A stretch of 64,000 nt of DNA from Marinobacter zhanjiangensis (GTDB lineage Bacteria > Pseudomonadota > Gammaproteobacteria > Pseudomonadales > Oleiphilaceae), in contig NZ_BMXV01000001.1 in the NCBI RefSeq assembly GCF_014651935.1, positions 496,001 through 560,000 on the forward strand. The letters are read 5' to 3'. Positions 12,218 through 21,918 of this stretch are shown here, one piece after another; position 1 is the stretch's first letter; every line of letters begins with the position of its first letter. A program made the translations under genes and the position numbers. The notes below the pieces were generated by a model. It made no database searches. It saw only the letters and a program-made list of their open reading frames with translations, and was not told the DNA's origin.

Positions 12218-13231
12218 GTGACAACCATGGCATCACAACCGTCTACACCGGATCTGAAGACCTTTCAGGGGCTGATCCTGGCACTGCAGAATTTCTGGGC
12301 GCAGCATGGCTGCGTGGTTCTCCAGCCGCTGGACATGGAAGTGGGGGCCGGTACCTTTCACCCTGCCACTTTCCTGCGCTCGATCGGACCGGAAACCTGG
12401 AATGCTGCCTACGTACAACCCAGCCGCCGCCCCACCGACGGTCGCTACGGCGAAAACCCCAACCGCCTGCAGCATTACTACCAGTTCCAGGTGGTGCTCA
12501 AGCCCTCGCCGGACGACATCCAGGAGCTGTACCTGAACTCCCTGCGGGCCCTGGGCCTGGATCCGCTGGTGCACGACATCCGCTTTGTGGAAGACAACTG
12601 GGAATCCCCGACCCTGGGCGCCTGGGGCCTGGGCTGGGAGATCTGGCTCAACGGCATGGAAGTGACCCAGTTCACCTACTTCCAGCAGGTGGGTGGCCTG
12701 GAATGCTACCCGGTCACCGGCGAGCTGACCTACGGCCTGGAACGCATTGCCATGTACCTGCAGGGCGTGGACAGCGTGTATGACCTGGTGTGGACCGAAG
12801 GCCCGGACGGCGTGGTCACCTACGGCGACGTGTTCCACCAGCAGGAAGTGGAGATGTCCACCTACAACTTCGAGCACGCAGACACCGACTTCCTGTTCCA
12901 CAGCTTCGATGTCTACGAGCGCGAGAGTGCCCGCCTGATCGACGCGGGCCTGGCACTGCCCGCCTACGAGCAGGTACTCAAGGCCTCCCACACCTTCAAC
13001 CTGCTGGATGCCCGCCACGCCATTTCCGTGACCGAGCGTCAGCGTTTCATCCTGCGGGTTCGTACCCTGGCGCGCTCGGTGGCCCGGGCCTACTTCGACA
13101 GCCGCAAGGCCCTGGGTTTTCCCATGGCGCCGGAGTCGCTGCGCAAGGAAGTCCTGGCTGCTGAAGAGAATGCCGGCAAGGGCAAGAAAGGCAAGAAGGC
13201 CGCCGACAAGGCCAACAAGGGGAACGCATAA
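12218..13231 (+). CDS. glyQ: Glycyl-tRNA synthetase alpha subunit
   Basis: Catalytic alpha subunit of the heterotetrameric bacterial GlyRS. It contains the class II core: [12 protein letters not shown] near the N-terminus, [14 protein letters not shown], and [16 protein letters not shown]. The 337 residues include a lysine-rich tail of about 20 residues, longer than in E. coli. Start is GTG at 12218 or ATG at 12227. glyS begins 2 nt after the stop. Confidence 0.97.
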   Translation: MTTMASQPSTPDLKTFQGLILALQNFWAQHGCVVLQPLDMEVGAGTFHPATFLRSIGPETWNAAYVQPSRRPTDGRYGENPNRLQHYYQFQVVLKPSPDDIQELYLNSLRALGLDPLVHDIRFVEDNWESPTLGAWGLGWEIWLNGMEVTQFTYFQQVGGLECYPVTGELTYGLERIAMYLQGVDSVYDLVWTEGPDGVVTYGDVFHQQEVEMSTYNFEHADTDFLFHSFDVYERESARLIDAGLALPAYEQVLKASHTFNLLDARHAISVTERQRFILRVRTLARSVARAYFDSRKALGFPMAPESLRKEVLAAEENAGKGKKGKKAADKANKGNA

Positions 13232-13233
13232 TC

Positions 13234-15312
13234 ATGGCTACTCAGGATTTTCTGGTTGAGCTGGGCACCGAGGAGCTTCCTCCCAAGGCCCTGAAACCCC
13301 TGTCCGATGCCTTTGCCCAGGGCATCCGTGGCGGCCTGGAAGAGGCCGGCATTGCCTTCGACAGGGTGGAGGCCTTTGCCGCGCCCCGTCGCCTGGCGGT
13401 TCGGGTCCGCAAGCTGGAAGATGCCCAGCCGGACAAGCCGGTGGAGAAACGCGGTCCGGCGGTGAAGGCGGCGTTCGATGACGCCGGCAACCCCACCAAG
13501 GCTCTCAATGGTTTTGCCAGTTCCCTGGGCGTGACCCCGGAGCAGCTGGACACCCTGGAAACCGACAAGGGTGCCTGGGTGGTCCACCGTACCGTGGAGC
13601 AGGGCAAGCCCACCGTGGAACTGCTGCCCCAGCTGGTGGAACAGGCCCTGGCCGGCCTGCCGATTCCCAAGCGTATGCGCTGGGGCGCCCACCGCACCGA
13701 GTTCGTGCGGCCGGTGCACTGGCTGGTGTTCATGTACGGCAACACCGTCATCGACGCACCCATCATGGGTCTCGAGCCTGGCAACACCACTCGTGGTCAC
13801 CGTTTCCACTGCCCCCGTGCCATTATCGTCTCCACGCCAAATGACTACGAGATCGTGCTCAAGCAGGAAGGCTACGTGATTGCCGACTTCGCCGAGCGCC
13901 GGGACATTATCCGTCAGGGCGTGGCAGAAATCGCCGAAAAGGAAGTGGGCGGCAAGGCGGTGATCGACGAGGACCTGCTGGATGAAGTCACCGCCCTCAA
14001 CGAATGGCCGGTCCCGCTGCTGGGCCGGTTCGAGGAGCGCTTCCTGGAAGTGCCTGCGGAGGCCCTGATTTCCTCCATGAAGGAGCATCAGAAGTACTTC
14101 CACGTGGTGGATCGCGACGGGAAAATGCTGCCGGTGTTCATCACCCTGGCCAACCTGGAAAGCAAGGACCCGGCGCAGGTCATCTCCGGTAACGAGAAGG
14201 TCATCCGCCCCCGCCTGGCAGACGCCGCCTTCTTCTACGAGACCGACCGCAAGACCCGGCTGGAAGACCGCATCGAACAGCTCAAGCCCATCGTGTTCCA
14301 GGACAAGCTGGGCAGCATCCATGACAAGTCGGTACGTGTCGCGGCCCTGTCTGGAAAAATCGCCGAAGCCATCGGCAGCGACCCGGCCCTGGCCGAGCGT
14401 GCCGCCATGCTGGGCAAAACCGACCTGGTTACTGAAATGGTGCTGGAGTTCACCGATCTGCAGGGCATCATGGGGCAGTACTATGCCGCCAACGACGGCG
14501 AGCATGCAGACGTGGCCAAAGCCCTGAACGAACAGTACATGCCCCGTTTTGCCGGCGACAGCCTGCCGTCAACACTGACCGGCTGTGCCGTGGCCATTGC
14601 CGACCGGCTGGACTCACTGGTGGGCCTGTTCGGCATCAACCAGCCGCCCTCCGGCACCCGTGACCCCTTTGCCCTGCGCCGGGCCTCGCTGGGTGTGCTG
14701 CGCATTATCATCGAGCGGGAACTGCCGCTGGACCTGCAGACCTGCTGTGAATGGGCCGAGAAGAACTTCAGCCAGCTGACGGAGCAGAACACCGCCAACA
14801 CCGTGGTGGACTATATGCTGGAGCGTTTCCGGGCCCATTACGAAGAACAGGGCATCGCCGCGGAAGTCTACCAGGCAGTACACGCCCGCCGGCCCACCAG
14901 GCCGCTGGACTTCGACCGTCGTGTGAAGGCCGTGGATGCGTTCCGCAAGCTGCCGGAAGCCGAAGCCCTGGCCGCGGCCAACAAGCGGGTGTCCAATATT
15001 CTTACCAAGCAGGGCGGTGACTCTGTCGGTGAGCATGTGGATAACGCCCTGCTACAGGACAAGGCGGAAATTGCCCTGTCGGAGCAGGTCAGCGAGCAGG
15101 CTGAAAAAGTCGTGCCGCTGTTCGATCAAGGTGATTACGCCACGGCACTGAGCTCCCTGGCCAGCCTGCGGGCGCCGGTAGATGCGTTCTTCGACGAGGT
15201 GATGGTGATGGCGGACGACGAGGCCGTGCGCAACAACCGGCTGTCGCTGCTCAACCGTCTGCGCAACCTGTTCCTGCGGGTGGCGGACATCTCGTTGCTG
15301 CCAGGCAGCTGA
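13234..15312 (+). CDS. glyS: Glycyl-tRNA synthetase beta subunit
   Basis: tRNA-binding beta subunit of GlyRS. It begins with the characteristic DFLVELGTEELPPKAL and includes FSSMKEHQKYF-like ISSMKEHQKYF and the HD-like region ending with a DALR anticodon-binding domain (SSLASLRAPVDAFFDEVMVM near the C-terminus). The 692 residues are standard. It forms an operon with glyQ and ends at a strong terminator. Confidence 0.97.
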   Translation: MATQDFLVELGTEELPPKALKPLSDAFAQGIRGGLEEAGIAFDRVEAFAAPRRLAVRVRKLEDAQPDKPVEKRGPAVKAAFDDAGNPTKALNGFASSLGVTPEQLDTLETDKGAWVVHRTVEQGKPTVELLPQLVEQALAGLPIPKRMRWGAHRTEFVRPVHWLVFMYGNTVIDAPIMGLEPGNTTRGHRFHCPRAIIVSTPNDYEIVLKQEGYVIADFAERRDIIRQGVAEIAEKEVGGKAVIDEDLLDEVTALNEWPVPLLGRFEERFLEVPAEALISSMKEHQKYFHVVDRDGKMLPVFITLANLESKDPAQVISGNEKVIRPRLADAAFFYETDRKTRLEDRIEQLKPIVFQDKLGSIHDKSVRVAALSGKIAEAIGSDPALAERAAMLGKTDLVTEMVLEFTDLQGIMGQYYAANDGEHADVAKALNEQYMPRFAGDSLPSTLTGCAVAIADRLDSLVGLFGINQPPSGTRDPFALRRASLGVLRIIIERELPLDLQTCCEWAEKNFSQLTEQNTANTVVDYMLERFRAHYEEQGIAAEVYQAVHARRPTRPLDFDRRVKAVDAFRKLPEAEALAAANKRVSNILTKQGGDSVGEHVDNALLQDKAEIALSEQVSEQAEKVVPLFDQGDYATALSSLASLRAPVDAFFDEVMVMADDEAVRNNRLSLLNRLRNLFLRVADISLLPGS

Positions 15313-15329
15313 GACATCTGTCTGAAATG

Positions 15330-15362
15330 AAAAAGGCTTCCCCTGACCGGGAAGCCTTTTTT
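15330..15362. terminator. Strong terminator between convergent glyS and corA-like gene
   Basis: AAAAAGGCTTCCC, a 6-nt loop, then GGGAAGCCTTTTT. The stem is flanked by an A-run on one side and a T-run on the other, so it can work in both directions. Confidence 0.9.
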
Positions 15363-15381
15363 CGTTGGGCGACCTCTATGG

Positions 15382-16335
15382 TTACAACCAACCCTTGCGC
15401 TTGAAGTACCAGTAAGGCGCAAAGCCGGATCCCACCATGAGCACCAACGCCCCCGGATAGCCCAGCAGCCACTCCAGCTCGGGCATGAACTCGAAGTTCA
15501 TGCCGTAGATGCTGGCAATCAGCGTGGGCGGCAGGAACACCACGGCGGCGATGGAGAAGGTCTTGATGATCTGGTTCTGCTCGATGTTGATAAAGCCCTG
15601 GGTGGAGCCCATCAGGAAGTTGATCTTCTCGAACAGGAAGGCGCTGTGAGACATCAGGGTCTCAATGTCCCGGGCGATTTCACGACAGGTCTCCCGCAAC
15701 TCCGGGTGTTGTCTCAGGTGCCTGACCAGAAACGAAATGTCCCGCTGGCTGTCCATCAGGCAAAGGCGAATGCGGCCATTGCTGTCCTCCAGCCTGGCCA
15801 GCTGACTGATGGCCTCCTCCAGCTCGGCGTCTTCATCCTCCAGCACCAGGTAGGACACCTTGTCGAGCTGGTCGTGAATATGCTCCAGGTTGTCGGCATG
15901 ATTCTCGATCTTCTGTTCAAATACTGTCACCAGGGCTTCGGAAGGATGGTTGCTTTCCAGCTGCCCCCGGCGCGCGCGCATACGCATCAGGCGGAAGTCG
16001 GCGATCTCGTCATCGCGGATGGTGATCAGTCGTTCGGGCTGGAGAATGCAGGCCACCGACACCGTGGTGTGCCGGCCCTCACTCTGGGTCAGAAACAATG
16101 AATGCACGTGGATGCCGGCCTGATCGACAAAACAGCGGGCGGATGCCTCGATCTCGTCCACCTCATCCTGTTCCGGCACATCCGTCATCAGCAGTTTCTC
16201 GAGGATGGCCTTCTCTTCCTCGCTTGCCTCATAGCAGTCAATCCAGTCGGCCGACCGGACCTGGGGCTCCAGCGGCTTGTCCGTCACCGGAACTTCGCGA
16301 ATGAGTCCGTTGGTAAATCTGTACAGTCGAAGCAC
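15382..16335 (-). CDS. CorA-family divalent metal transporter (CorA/ZntB type)
   Basis: Inner-membrane metal-ion transporter. A long cytosolic funnel domain with coiled-coil helices is followed by two C-terminal membrane segments. The first ends in the YGMNF signature of CorA/ZntB, and the protein ends in a basic WYFKRKGWL tail. The open frame extends further upstream, but the GTG at 16335 has GGGAGAAGG just before it, giving 317 residues, typical of the family. Whether it moves Mg2+, Co2+ or Zn2+ cannot be told from sequence. Confidence 0.88.
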   Translation of the reverse strand: MLRLYRFTNGLIREVPVTDKPLEPQVRSADWIDCYEASEEEKAILEKLLMTDVPEQDEVDEIEASARCFVDQAGIHVHSLFLTQSEGRHTTVSVACILQPERLITIRDDEIADFRLMRMRARRGQLESNHPSEALVTVFEQKIENHADNLEHIHDQLDKVSYLVLEDEDAELEEAISQLARLEDSNGRIRLCLMDSQRDISFLVRHLRQHPELRETCREIARDIETLMSHSAFLFEKINFLMGSTQGFINIEQNQIIKTFSIAAVVFLPPTLIASIYGMNFEFMPELEWLLGYPGALVLMVGSGFAPYWYFKRKGWL

Positions 16336-16436
16336 AGCCTTCTCCCGTTGTTGATCAGGGTATCCGGCTATTCTACCCGGCAAAGGGTCCAACCCTGAAA
16401 GCGGGCCAAAAGATTCTTTCCCAGTGCCGCGGGGGG

Positions 16437-16465
16437 CTGGCAATCAACCATAGAATACGTATAAT
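16437..16465 (+). promoter_or_regulatory. Promoter of tRNA-Pro
   Basis: CTGGCA, a 17-bp spacer, then a perfect TATAAT, 13 nt before the mature tRNA 5' end. Confidence 0.7.
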
Positions 16466-16478
16466 ACCGCCGGACATT

Positions 16479-16555
<77 letters not shown>

Positions 16556-16565
16556 TTCCTTCCCG

Positions 16566-17156
16566 CTATCCCAATTTCTTCAGTAGTCCATCCCTGACAT
16601 CCGGCCAGTCCAGATCGGTGATGCCGTACATGACGGAATCCCTCACGAACCCGTCCTGAACCACCATATGCCGGCGAAGCACGCCTTCCTTCTGCGCCCC
16701 AAGCCGCTCGATGGCCTTTTGCGACCGCTGGTTCCTGGCATCCGTCTTCAACTCCACCCGGAAGGCTCCCAACACCTCGAAGGCATGTCGGAGCAGCAGG
16801 TATTTGGCCTCGGTATTCACCGCCGTGCGCTGGTAGTCACGACCCAGCCAGGTGTAGCCAATCTCCAGGACATGGTCCCGGGCACGGATGTTAAGGTAAC
16901 GGGTGCTGCCCATGAGAGCGCCGGTTGAGGGCTCGACCAGCACGTAGGTGTAATGCAGCTCCTTACGGGCAAAATCAAGTGCCTGTTGCACCCATTGCTG
17001 GGCCTCCGACCGGCTGGTGAAGGCGCCGGTCGGCATGTATGCCCAGTCGTCCTGCCGCTGGCCTATCTCAAACAGGCCATCCACGTGGTCCTCCGAAAGA
17101 GGCTCCAGCCTGACGTGCTGTCCTTCCAATACTGGTTGTGTGATCTGAAATACCAT
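16566..17156 (-). CDS. GNAT N-acetyltransferase, RimJ/RimL type
   Basis: Acetyl-CoA-dependent N-acetyltransferase of unknown substrate. The 196 residues include the RimL-like N-terminal [31 protein letters not shown], and the acceptor region [21 protein letters not shown] with a modified acetyl-CoA loop. [17 protein letters not shown] is also typical. The ATG at 17156 has AAGGAA upstream and is preferred over the in-frame start at 17198. Confidence 0.87.
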   Translation of the reverse strand: MVFQITQPVLEGQHVRLEPLSEDHVDGLFEIGQRQDDWAYMPTGAFTSRSEAQQWVQQALDFARKELHYTYVLVEPSTGALMGSTRYLNIRARDHVLEIGYTWLGRDYQRTAVNTEAKYLLLRHAFEVLGAFRVELKTDARNQRSQKAIERLGAQKEGVLRRHMVVQDGFVRDSVMYGITDLDWPDVRDGLLKKLG

Positions 17157-17332
17157 ATAAATTCCTTTTCGTTCTATTAAAAGGGTTCCCTCAGACAAGT
17201 GTCCGACTCAACCTGACTTATTGCCAAAGCTCTTCGCACATCGTCGGATAAGTCGCTGGCGAAAAACCATCAAACCGCATATCCGCACCCGGTTCAGGTC
17301 AGATCAGGCTCCCTCAGGTTGTCCGTTGGTAC

Positions 17333-17791
17333 TTATTGACCACACTTCAGCTGGTACACGATGAAATCGCTGGGGCCGCCAGTATGGCGGTCGTAGAACC
17401 CACGGCCACGCTCGTTGAAGTGCTGGGTTATCCAGCGCAGGGCAGACCAGCCACGCTGCTCAGCCAGCTCCTTCAGATGGGTTACCACGGCATCGGCGGC
17501 CCCGGTTCCCCTCGCTTCCGGGGCCACGAACATGTCGTCGACAAAACCGATGTATCCGCCAGCCAGGGACCGGGGGCAGGCACGCACGTGCACGATCCCC
17601 AGGGCCTTGCCGTGCCGGTCCCGCACCATCAATCCTTCAAGCTCGTGAGCCGGATCCAGCAGCCATTGCCATACCCGATCAGCAATCTCATCGGTGATGG
17701 GGGTTTTATAGAAGTCGGCATAGCCCTCGAACAGGGGCTGCCACTCGGCTTTGTCATCAGCGGTTAAGAAATTAACGCGGTATTCGTCCAT
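17333..17791 (-). CDS. GNAT family N-acetyltransferase
   Basis: A second, unrelated GNAT enzyme of 152 residues. The acetyl-CoA motif is VAPEARGTGAADAVVTHL near residues 91-108, followed by a C-terminal strand with HFNERGRGFYDRH. Substrate unknown. It is read in the same direction as the neighbouring acetyltransferase and DinB genes, but 130-180 bp gaps make a single operon uncertain. Confidence 0.88.
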   Translation of the reverse strand: MDEYRVNFLTADDKAEWQPLFEGYADFYKTPITDEIADRVWQWLLDPAHELEGLMVRDRHGKALGIVHVRACPRSLAGGYIGFVDDMFVAPEARGTGAADAVVTHLKELAEQRGWSALRWITQHFNERGRGFYDRHTGGPSDFIVYQLKCGQ

Positions 17792-17824
17792 GGCGGGTCT
17801 CTTGCGTGGTTCTGGTCAGTTTTA

Positions 17825-18358
17825 TCATTCGTCCGGTATCAGGGCCACCAGGTCCGTTACACCAATATCCACCCCGGCCTGGGACAGCAACGTGGAGATC
17901 TGGCCCCTGTGGTGTGTCTGGTGATTGAAGAAATGCAGGATCAGATAGGAGAGTCGCTTGTTGAAGGGCTTGCCCTTGCTGTTCCGGTAGGCCAGCACCT
18001 GATCCACGTCTGCCTCTGTCAGGCCGTCGGCCCAGCGGATGATTTCGCCGTCCAGCCAGCGGCGATGTTCATGGAGTTTGCGGAAGTCCTCAAACAGGAT
18101 CTGGTCCAGGCTGGAAGGGGCTGGCAAGGCCGACACGGCACGCAACGTCTCCGTTCCGGAAGGGTGTGTAGCGAAACGCTTGAGCCACAGGGTATCACCC
18201 ACAACAATATGATTCAGCGTGCCCAGGATAGAGCCAAAGAAGGCACCCCGGTCCCTTGCCAACTCACCGGCATCAAGACGGGTGGAAGCCTCATAAAGAC
18301 TGTCATTGATCCATTGATTATAGGTCGCCATTTGGCGAAACAGGTCGGTCTTGCTCAT
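17825..18358 (-). CDS. DinB family protein
   Basis: A four-helix-bundle metal-binding protein of the DinB/YfiT superfamily, 177 residues. The three metal-site histidines are visible: one in LGTLNHIVVGDTLWLKRF, and two in LHFFNHQTHHRGQIST. Members are often thiol-dependent transferases or stress-related, but no function can be assigned here. Confidence 0.88.
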   Translation of the reverse strand: MSKTDLFRQMATYNQWINDSLYEASTRLDAGELARDRGAFFGSILGTLNHIVVGDTLWLKRFATHPSGTETLRAVSALPAPSSLDQILFEDFRKLHEHRRWLDGEIIRWADGLTEADVDQVLAYRNSKGKPFNKRLSYLILHFFNHQTHHRGQISTLLSQAGVDIGVTDLVALIPDE

Positions 18359-18648
18359 GGCTGCATGCTCTTCCCAATCTTGCTTGTGCCCATGCTTTCA
18401 TCCTCGAATACCCTCAAACGATGGGCTACTCCCGAAACGAGGTGACAAAACCTCTGAAACCGTAAAGCAACGTCACATCAAAGTGTCGAGTCTATTATGG
18501 GCGAGGATAACGCTGATAACGCACCATGCAAGGATGAATGAGCCGCACAACTCCAAAGGTCAGGGACCCCTGTCACTGTTATCTATCCATTGTGGCGGTT
18601 ATTATTTGCACCATAAGTGGTCATAAAATCATCAATTCGGATCAGTCC
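18359..18648. other. Divergent intergenic region
   Basis: 290 bases between the DinB gene and the diguanylate cyclase. More AT-rich than its neighbours, especially towards the cyclase start. No clear gene or RNA is seen. It must hold both promoters. Confidence 0.4.
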
Positions 18649-19935
18649 ATGCCCAAAGGACCCAAACTCTCCCCGGAAACCAGGCTCAAGGCCATCATCG
18701 ATGCTACCCGCGCCGGTACCTGGGAGTGGAATCTCGACACCGGCGAAGTGGTCGTCAATGATCGCTGGGCTCAGATGCTGGGGTACGAGCCTGAAGCGCT
18801 GGAGCCGATGACGTATGAGCTCTGGCAGTCCATAACGCATCCGGACGATGCCGAGAATGCCAAGCAGCGGATGGGGGCCTACCTGCGGGGCGATGTGCCC
18901 CACTTCGATTGTGTCGTCCGCATTCGCCACCGCGACGGCCACTGGCGCTGGATTCACACCCGGGGCCAGCGCCTGGAAGACGAACAGCTGACGGCAAACT
19001 GGGTCTGCGGCACCCACCTCGACATCTCCGAGGAACGGGAGACCCAGCACCGGCTGCAACGGCTGGCGGAATCCCTGCCCGGGGTGATCTACACCTTCGT
19101 GCTGGAGCGGGACGGGACCTACCGCTTCACCTATGTCAGCCGCAAGAGTATGGATTTCTACGGCATACCCGCCGAGGACACTCTCGAGGATCCATCGGCA
19201 CTGTTCGACATTATCATCAAGGATGATATAAGCGAGGTGATGGAGACCATCAGACGCTCGGCCCGATCCATGACCGAATGGCGTTGCCAGTACCGGATCC
19301 GGGTCAACGATGACATCCGCTGGATGGAAGGGGTGGCGCAACCGGAAGAAGATGAAGTCGGGCGCATCGTCTGGCATGGCATGGTAATGGACATTACCGA
19401 ACGCAAGCAGCTGGAACTGGAGCTGGAGCGGCTGTCCGTCACCGACGAACTGACCGGCCTCCACAACCGGCGCTATATGCTCCGCACCATTGAAGAGCAG
19501 ATCGCCCGCGCCGAGCGGTACGGTGATGTATTCTCGCTGGTCGCCCTGGATATCGACCACTTCAAGCGTATCAATGACTCCTGGGGCCACCTGGTGGGAG
19601 ACCAGGTACTGGAGCAGTTTGCCCGGGTACTGCGAAGCCGTGTCCGGCGCACCGACGTGGTGGCCCGTACCGGGGGCGAGGAATTCCTGATACTGCTACC
19701 CAATACCGACCTGCCGGCGGCTCGCCATGTAGCCGAAGACCTGCGCCAGGCCACCGAGCGGGAGCACTTCGACAATGGCGAAGGCCAGTCCTTTACAGTG
19801 ACCATAAGCGGCGGTGTGGTCACCTGGGAAGACAGCCTGTCCTCCATGCGCGACCTGCTGTCCCGGTGCGACCACTCCCTGTACGAAGCCAAGCACCAGG
19901 GTCGGAACCGGATCGTGGTGACCACTCAGTCCTGA
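18649..19935 (+). CDS. PAS-PAS diguanylate cyclase (GGDEF)
   Basis: Signalling enzyme that makes cyclic di-GMP from two GTP. Two PAS/PAC units (about residues 15-135 and 140-265) precede a GGDEF domain. The first has GTWEWNLDTGEVVVNDRW and a PAC end GTHLDISEERE. The GGDEF domain has TDELTGLHNRRYM and an intact RTGGEEFLILLP active site. No membrane segment is seen in the form used here. The ATG at 18649 begins the PAS-containing protein; the upstream in-frame stretch does not look coding. Confidence 0.9.
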   Translation: MPKGPKLSPETRLKAIIDATRAGTWEWNLDTGEVVVNDRWAQMLGYEPEALEPMTYELWQSITHPDDAENAKQRMGAYLRGDVPHFDCVVRIRHRDGHWRWIHTRGQRLEDEQLTANWVCGTHLDISEERETQHRLQRLAESLPGVIYTFVLERDGTYRFTYVSRKSMDFYGIPAEDTLEDPSALFDIIIKDDISEVMETIRRSARSMTEWRCQYRIRVNDDIRWMEGVAQPEEDEVGRIVWHGMVMDITERKQLELELERLSVTDELTGLHNRRYMLRTIEEQIARAERYGDVFSLVALDIDHFKRINDSWGHLVGDQVLEQFARVLRSRVRRTDVVARTGGEEFLILLPNTDLPAARHVAEDLRQATEREHFDNGEGQSFTVTISGGVVTWEDSLSSMRDLLSRCDHSLYEAKHQGRNRIVVTTQS

Positions 19936-20360
19936 GGCCGGCGGTCCACCATATTGGTGGCATGGCCTGCCGCCACCACTTTTCCCTTCACCGTACACAC
20001 GGTTTTCAGCTTCACCCGGCGGCGGCGCTCGTCGATCTCCTCTACGGTCGCCGTCGCCGTCACCGTATCGCCGATATGCACCGGCGCCTTGAAGCTGACC
20101 TGTTGATCAAGATAAATCGCCCCCGGTCCCGGCAAGCGCGTACCCAGCACCGTGGAGATCAGCCCGGCGCTGAACATGCCATGAACGATGCGCTGGCCGA
20201 AGGCGGTTTCGGCAGCAAATTCAGCATTCATATGAACCGGGTTGTCATCGCCGGTTATGCCGGCGAACAGCACCACGTCCGCTTCGGTGATGGTTTTGGC
20301 GTAGCTGGCGCTCATGCCCACTGTTATATCTTCGAGGTAATAGCCATGCAGATCACTCAT
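19926..20360 (-). CDS. MaoC family (R)-specific enoyl-CoA hydratase-like protein
   Basis: Hot-dog-fold hydratase, probably acting on enoyl-CoA in fatty acid or polyhydroxyalkanoate metabolism. The 144 residues contain the hydratase-2 active site as GDDNPVHMNAEFA (catalytic Asp and His) and FGQRIVHGMFSAGL. GGGAG lies upstream of the ATG. The 3' end overlaps the cyclase 3' end by 10 bp (convergent). Confidence 0.9.
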   Translation of the reverse strand: MSDLHGYYLEDITVGMSASYAKTITEADVVLFAGITGDDNPVHMNAEFAAETAFGQRIVHGMFSAGLISTVLGTRLPGPGAIYLDQQVSFKAPVHIGDTVTATATVEEIDERRRRVKLKTVCTVKGKVVAAGHATNMVDRRPQD

Positions 20361-20481
20361 GTTACTGCTCCCACGTTACTGCTTCATTGATACAGTTGAT
20401 CTTTGCAGGAATAACCAGGATGTTTACGATAGCGTGAAACAGCCCTGTAACCCCGACCCATAACAACACGGTATCGAGAAT

Positions 20482-21912
20482 ATGTACATAAACGGCAGCT
20501 GGACCGACCCCGGCCACACCTTTGACGTGACCAACCCCGCCAACGGCGACGTTATCGGCCAGGTGCCGAATGCTACCTCCGCCCATATCGACGAGGCCAT
20601 CGGGGCCGCCCACGAAGCCTTCTTCAGCTGGCGCAGAACCACCGCCTACGAGCGCTCGGCACTGCTGTACCGGGCCTGGCAGCTGATGATCGAGCAGAAG
20701 CGGGAACTGGCGGAGCTGATGACCCGGGAGCAGGGCAAACCCCTGAAGGCCTCCCTGAACGAGGTCCAGTATGGTGCCGACTTCCTGCTGTGGTTCGCCG
20801 AGGAAGCCAAACGACTCTATGGCCACAGCATCCCCTCCGCGCGCCCGGACCAGCGCTTCTGGGTACAGAAGCAGCCGGTAGGGGTGGTGGGTGCCATCAC
20901 CCCCTGGAACTACCCCATTTCCATGATCACCCGCAAGGTGGGGCCGGCCCTGGCCGCCGGCTGCACGGTGGTGCTCAAGCCCGCCGAGAGCACGCCGCTA
21001 TGCGCCATGGCCATGTTCCGCATTTTCGAGCAGGCGGGCTTTCCCAAAGGTGTGGTCAACCTGATCACCAAGCAGGACCCGGTGCCGGTAGGCACGGCGC
21101 TATGCGAGGACCCACGGGTGCGCAAGCTGACCTTTACCGGCTCCACAGCCGTGGGCAAACTGCTCAATGAACGGGCCGCCCGGCACATGAAACGTGTGTC
21201 CATGGAGCTCGGCGGCCATGCCCCGGCGCTGGTGTTTGCCGACGCCGACCCGGTTCATGCGGCCAAAGGTCTGTCGCTGGTGAAGTTCCTCAACACCGGC
21301 CAGGCCTGCATCAGCCCCAACCGGATTCTGGTCCAGCGGGAGGTGATGGAGCCGTTCCTGGCGGAGCTGAGCAAGCGTATCGGGTCCATGAAGGCCGGCG
21401 ATGGTATGGAAGGGGGCGTACGCATCGGCCCTCTGATCAATGACCTGGCCGTGCGCAAGGTGGACAACCAGGTGAAGGATGCCGTGGCCAAGGGTGCCCG
21501 GGTGCTGAACGGTGGTGAACGCCTGCAGTCCCCGGAGCTGGCAGGCGGCCACTTCTATGCCCCCACGCTGCTGGCGGATGTCACTCCGGAGATGCTGATC
21601 TACCGGGAAGAAACCTTCGGCCCGGTGGCGGCAGTGATTCCCTTCGACACCGAGGAGGAAGCGCTGGCCATGGCCAACGACACCCGTTACGGCCTGGCCG
21701 CCTACATCTACTCGGAGAACCTGTCACGGGCCATGCGGGTGTTCGAGGGGCTGGATTTCGGCATCATTGGTATCAACGACATCAATCCCACCAGTGCCGC
21801 CGCCCCCTTTGGCGGCATGAAGGAAAGTGGCCTGGGCCGGGAAGGCGCCCATGAAGGTATCGAGGAATACCTGGAAACCAAGCTCGGCGGCATCGCCGTG
21901 GCCGGGGCCTGA
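20482..21912 (+). CDS. NAD(P)-dependent succinate-semialdehyde dehydrogenase-like aldehyde dehydrogenase
   Basis: Oxidises an aldehyde to its acid; closest in appearance to GabD-type enzymes. The 476 residues show ITPWNYP, the cofactor site FTGSTAVGK, the catalytic Glu in SMELGGHAP and the catalytic Cys in NTGQACISPNRILV. The C-terminus has GGMKESGLGREGAHEGI. Divergent from the maoC-like gene with a 121-bp gap. The substrate is inferred. Confidence 0.9.
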   Translation: MYINGSWTDPGHTFDVTNPANGDVIGQVPNATSAHIDEAIGAAHEAFFSWRRTTAYERSALLYRAWQLMIEQKRELAELMTREQGKPLKASLNEVQYGADFLLWFAEEAKRLYGHSIPSARPDQRFWVQKQPVGVVGAITPWNYPISMITRKVGPALAAGCTVVLKPAESTPLCAMAMFRIFEQAGFPKGVVNLITKQDPVPVGTALCEDPRVRKLTFTGSTAVGKLLNERAARHMKRVSMELGGHAPALVFADADPVHAAKGLSLVKFLNTGQACISPNRILVQREVMEPFLAELSKRIGSMKAGDGMEGGVRIGPLINDLAVRKVDNQVKDAVAKGARVLNGGERLQSPELAGGHFYAPTLLADVTPEMLIYREETFGPVAAVIPFDTEEEALAMANDTRYGLAAYIYSENLSRAMRVFEGLDFGIIGINDINPTSAAAPFGGMKESGLGREGAHEGIEEYLETKLGGIAVAGA

Positions 21913-21918
21913 GTCCGG

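Noticed and set aside
15382-16443. Longer start for the CorA-like gene
   Set aside because: The extra 36 residues are not conserved-looking, and the GTG at 16335 has a much better ribosome site.
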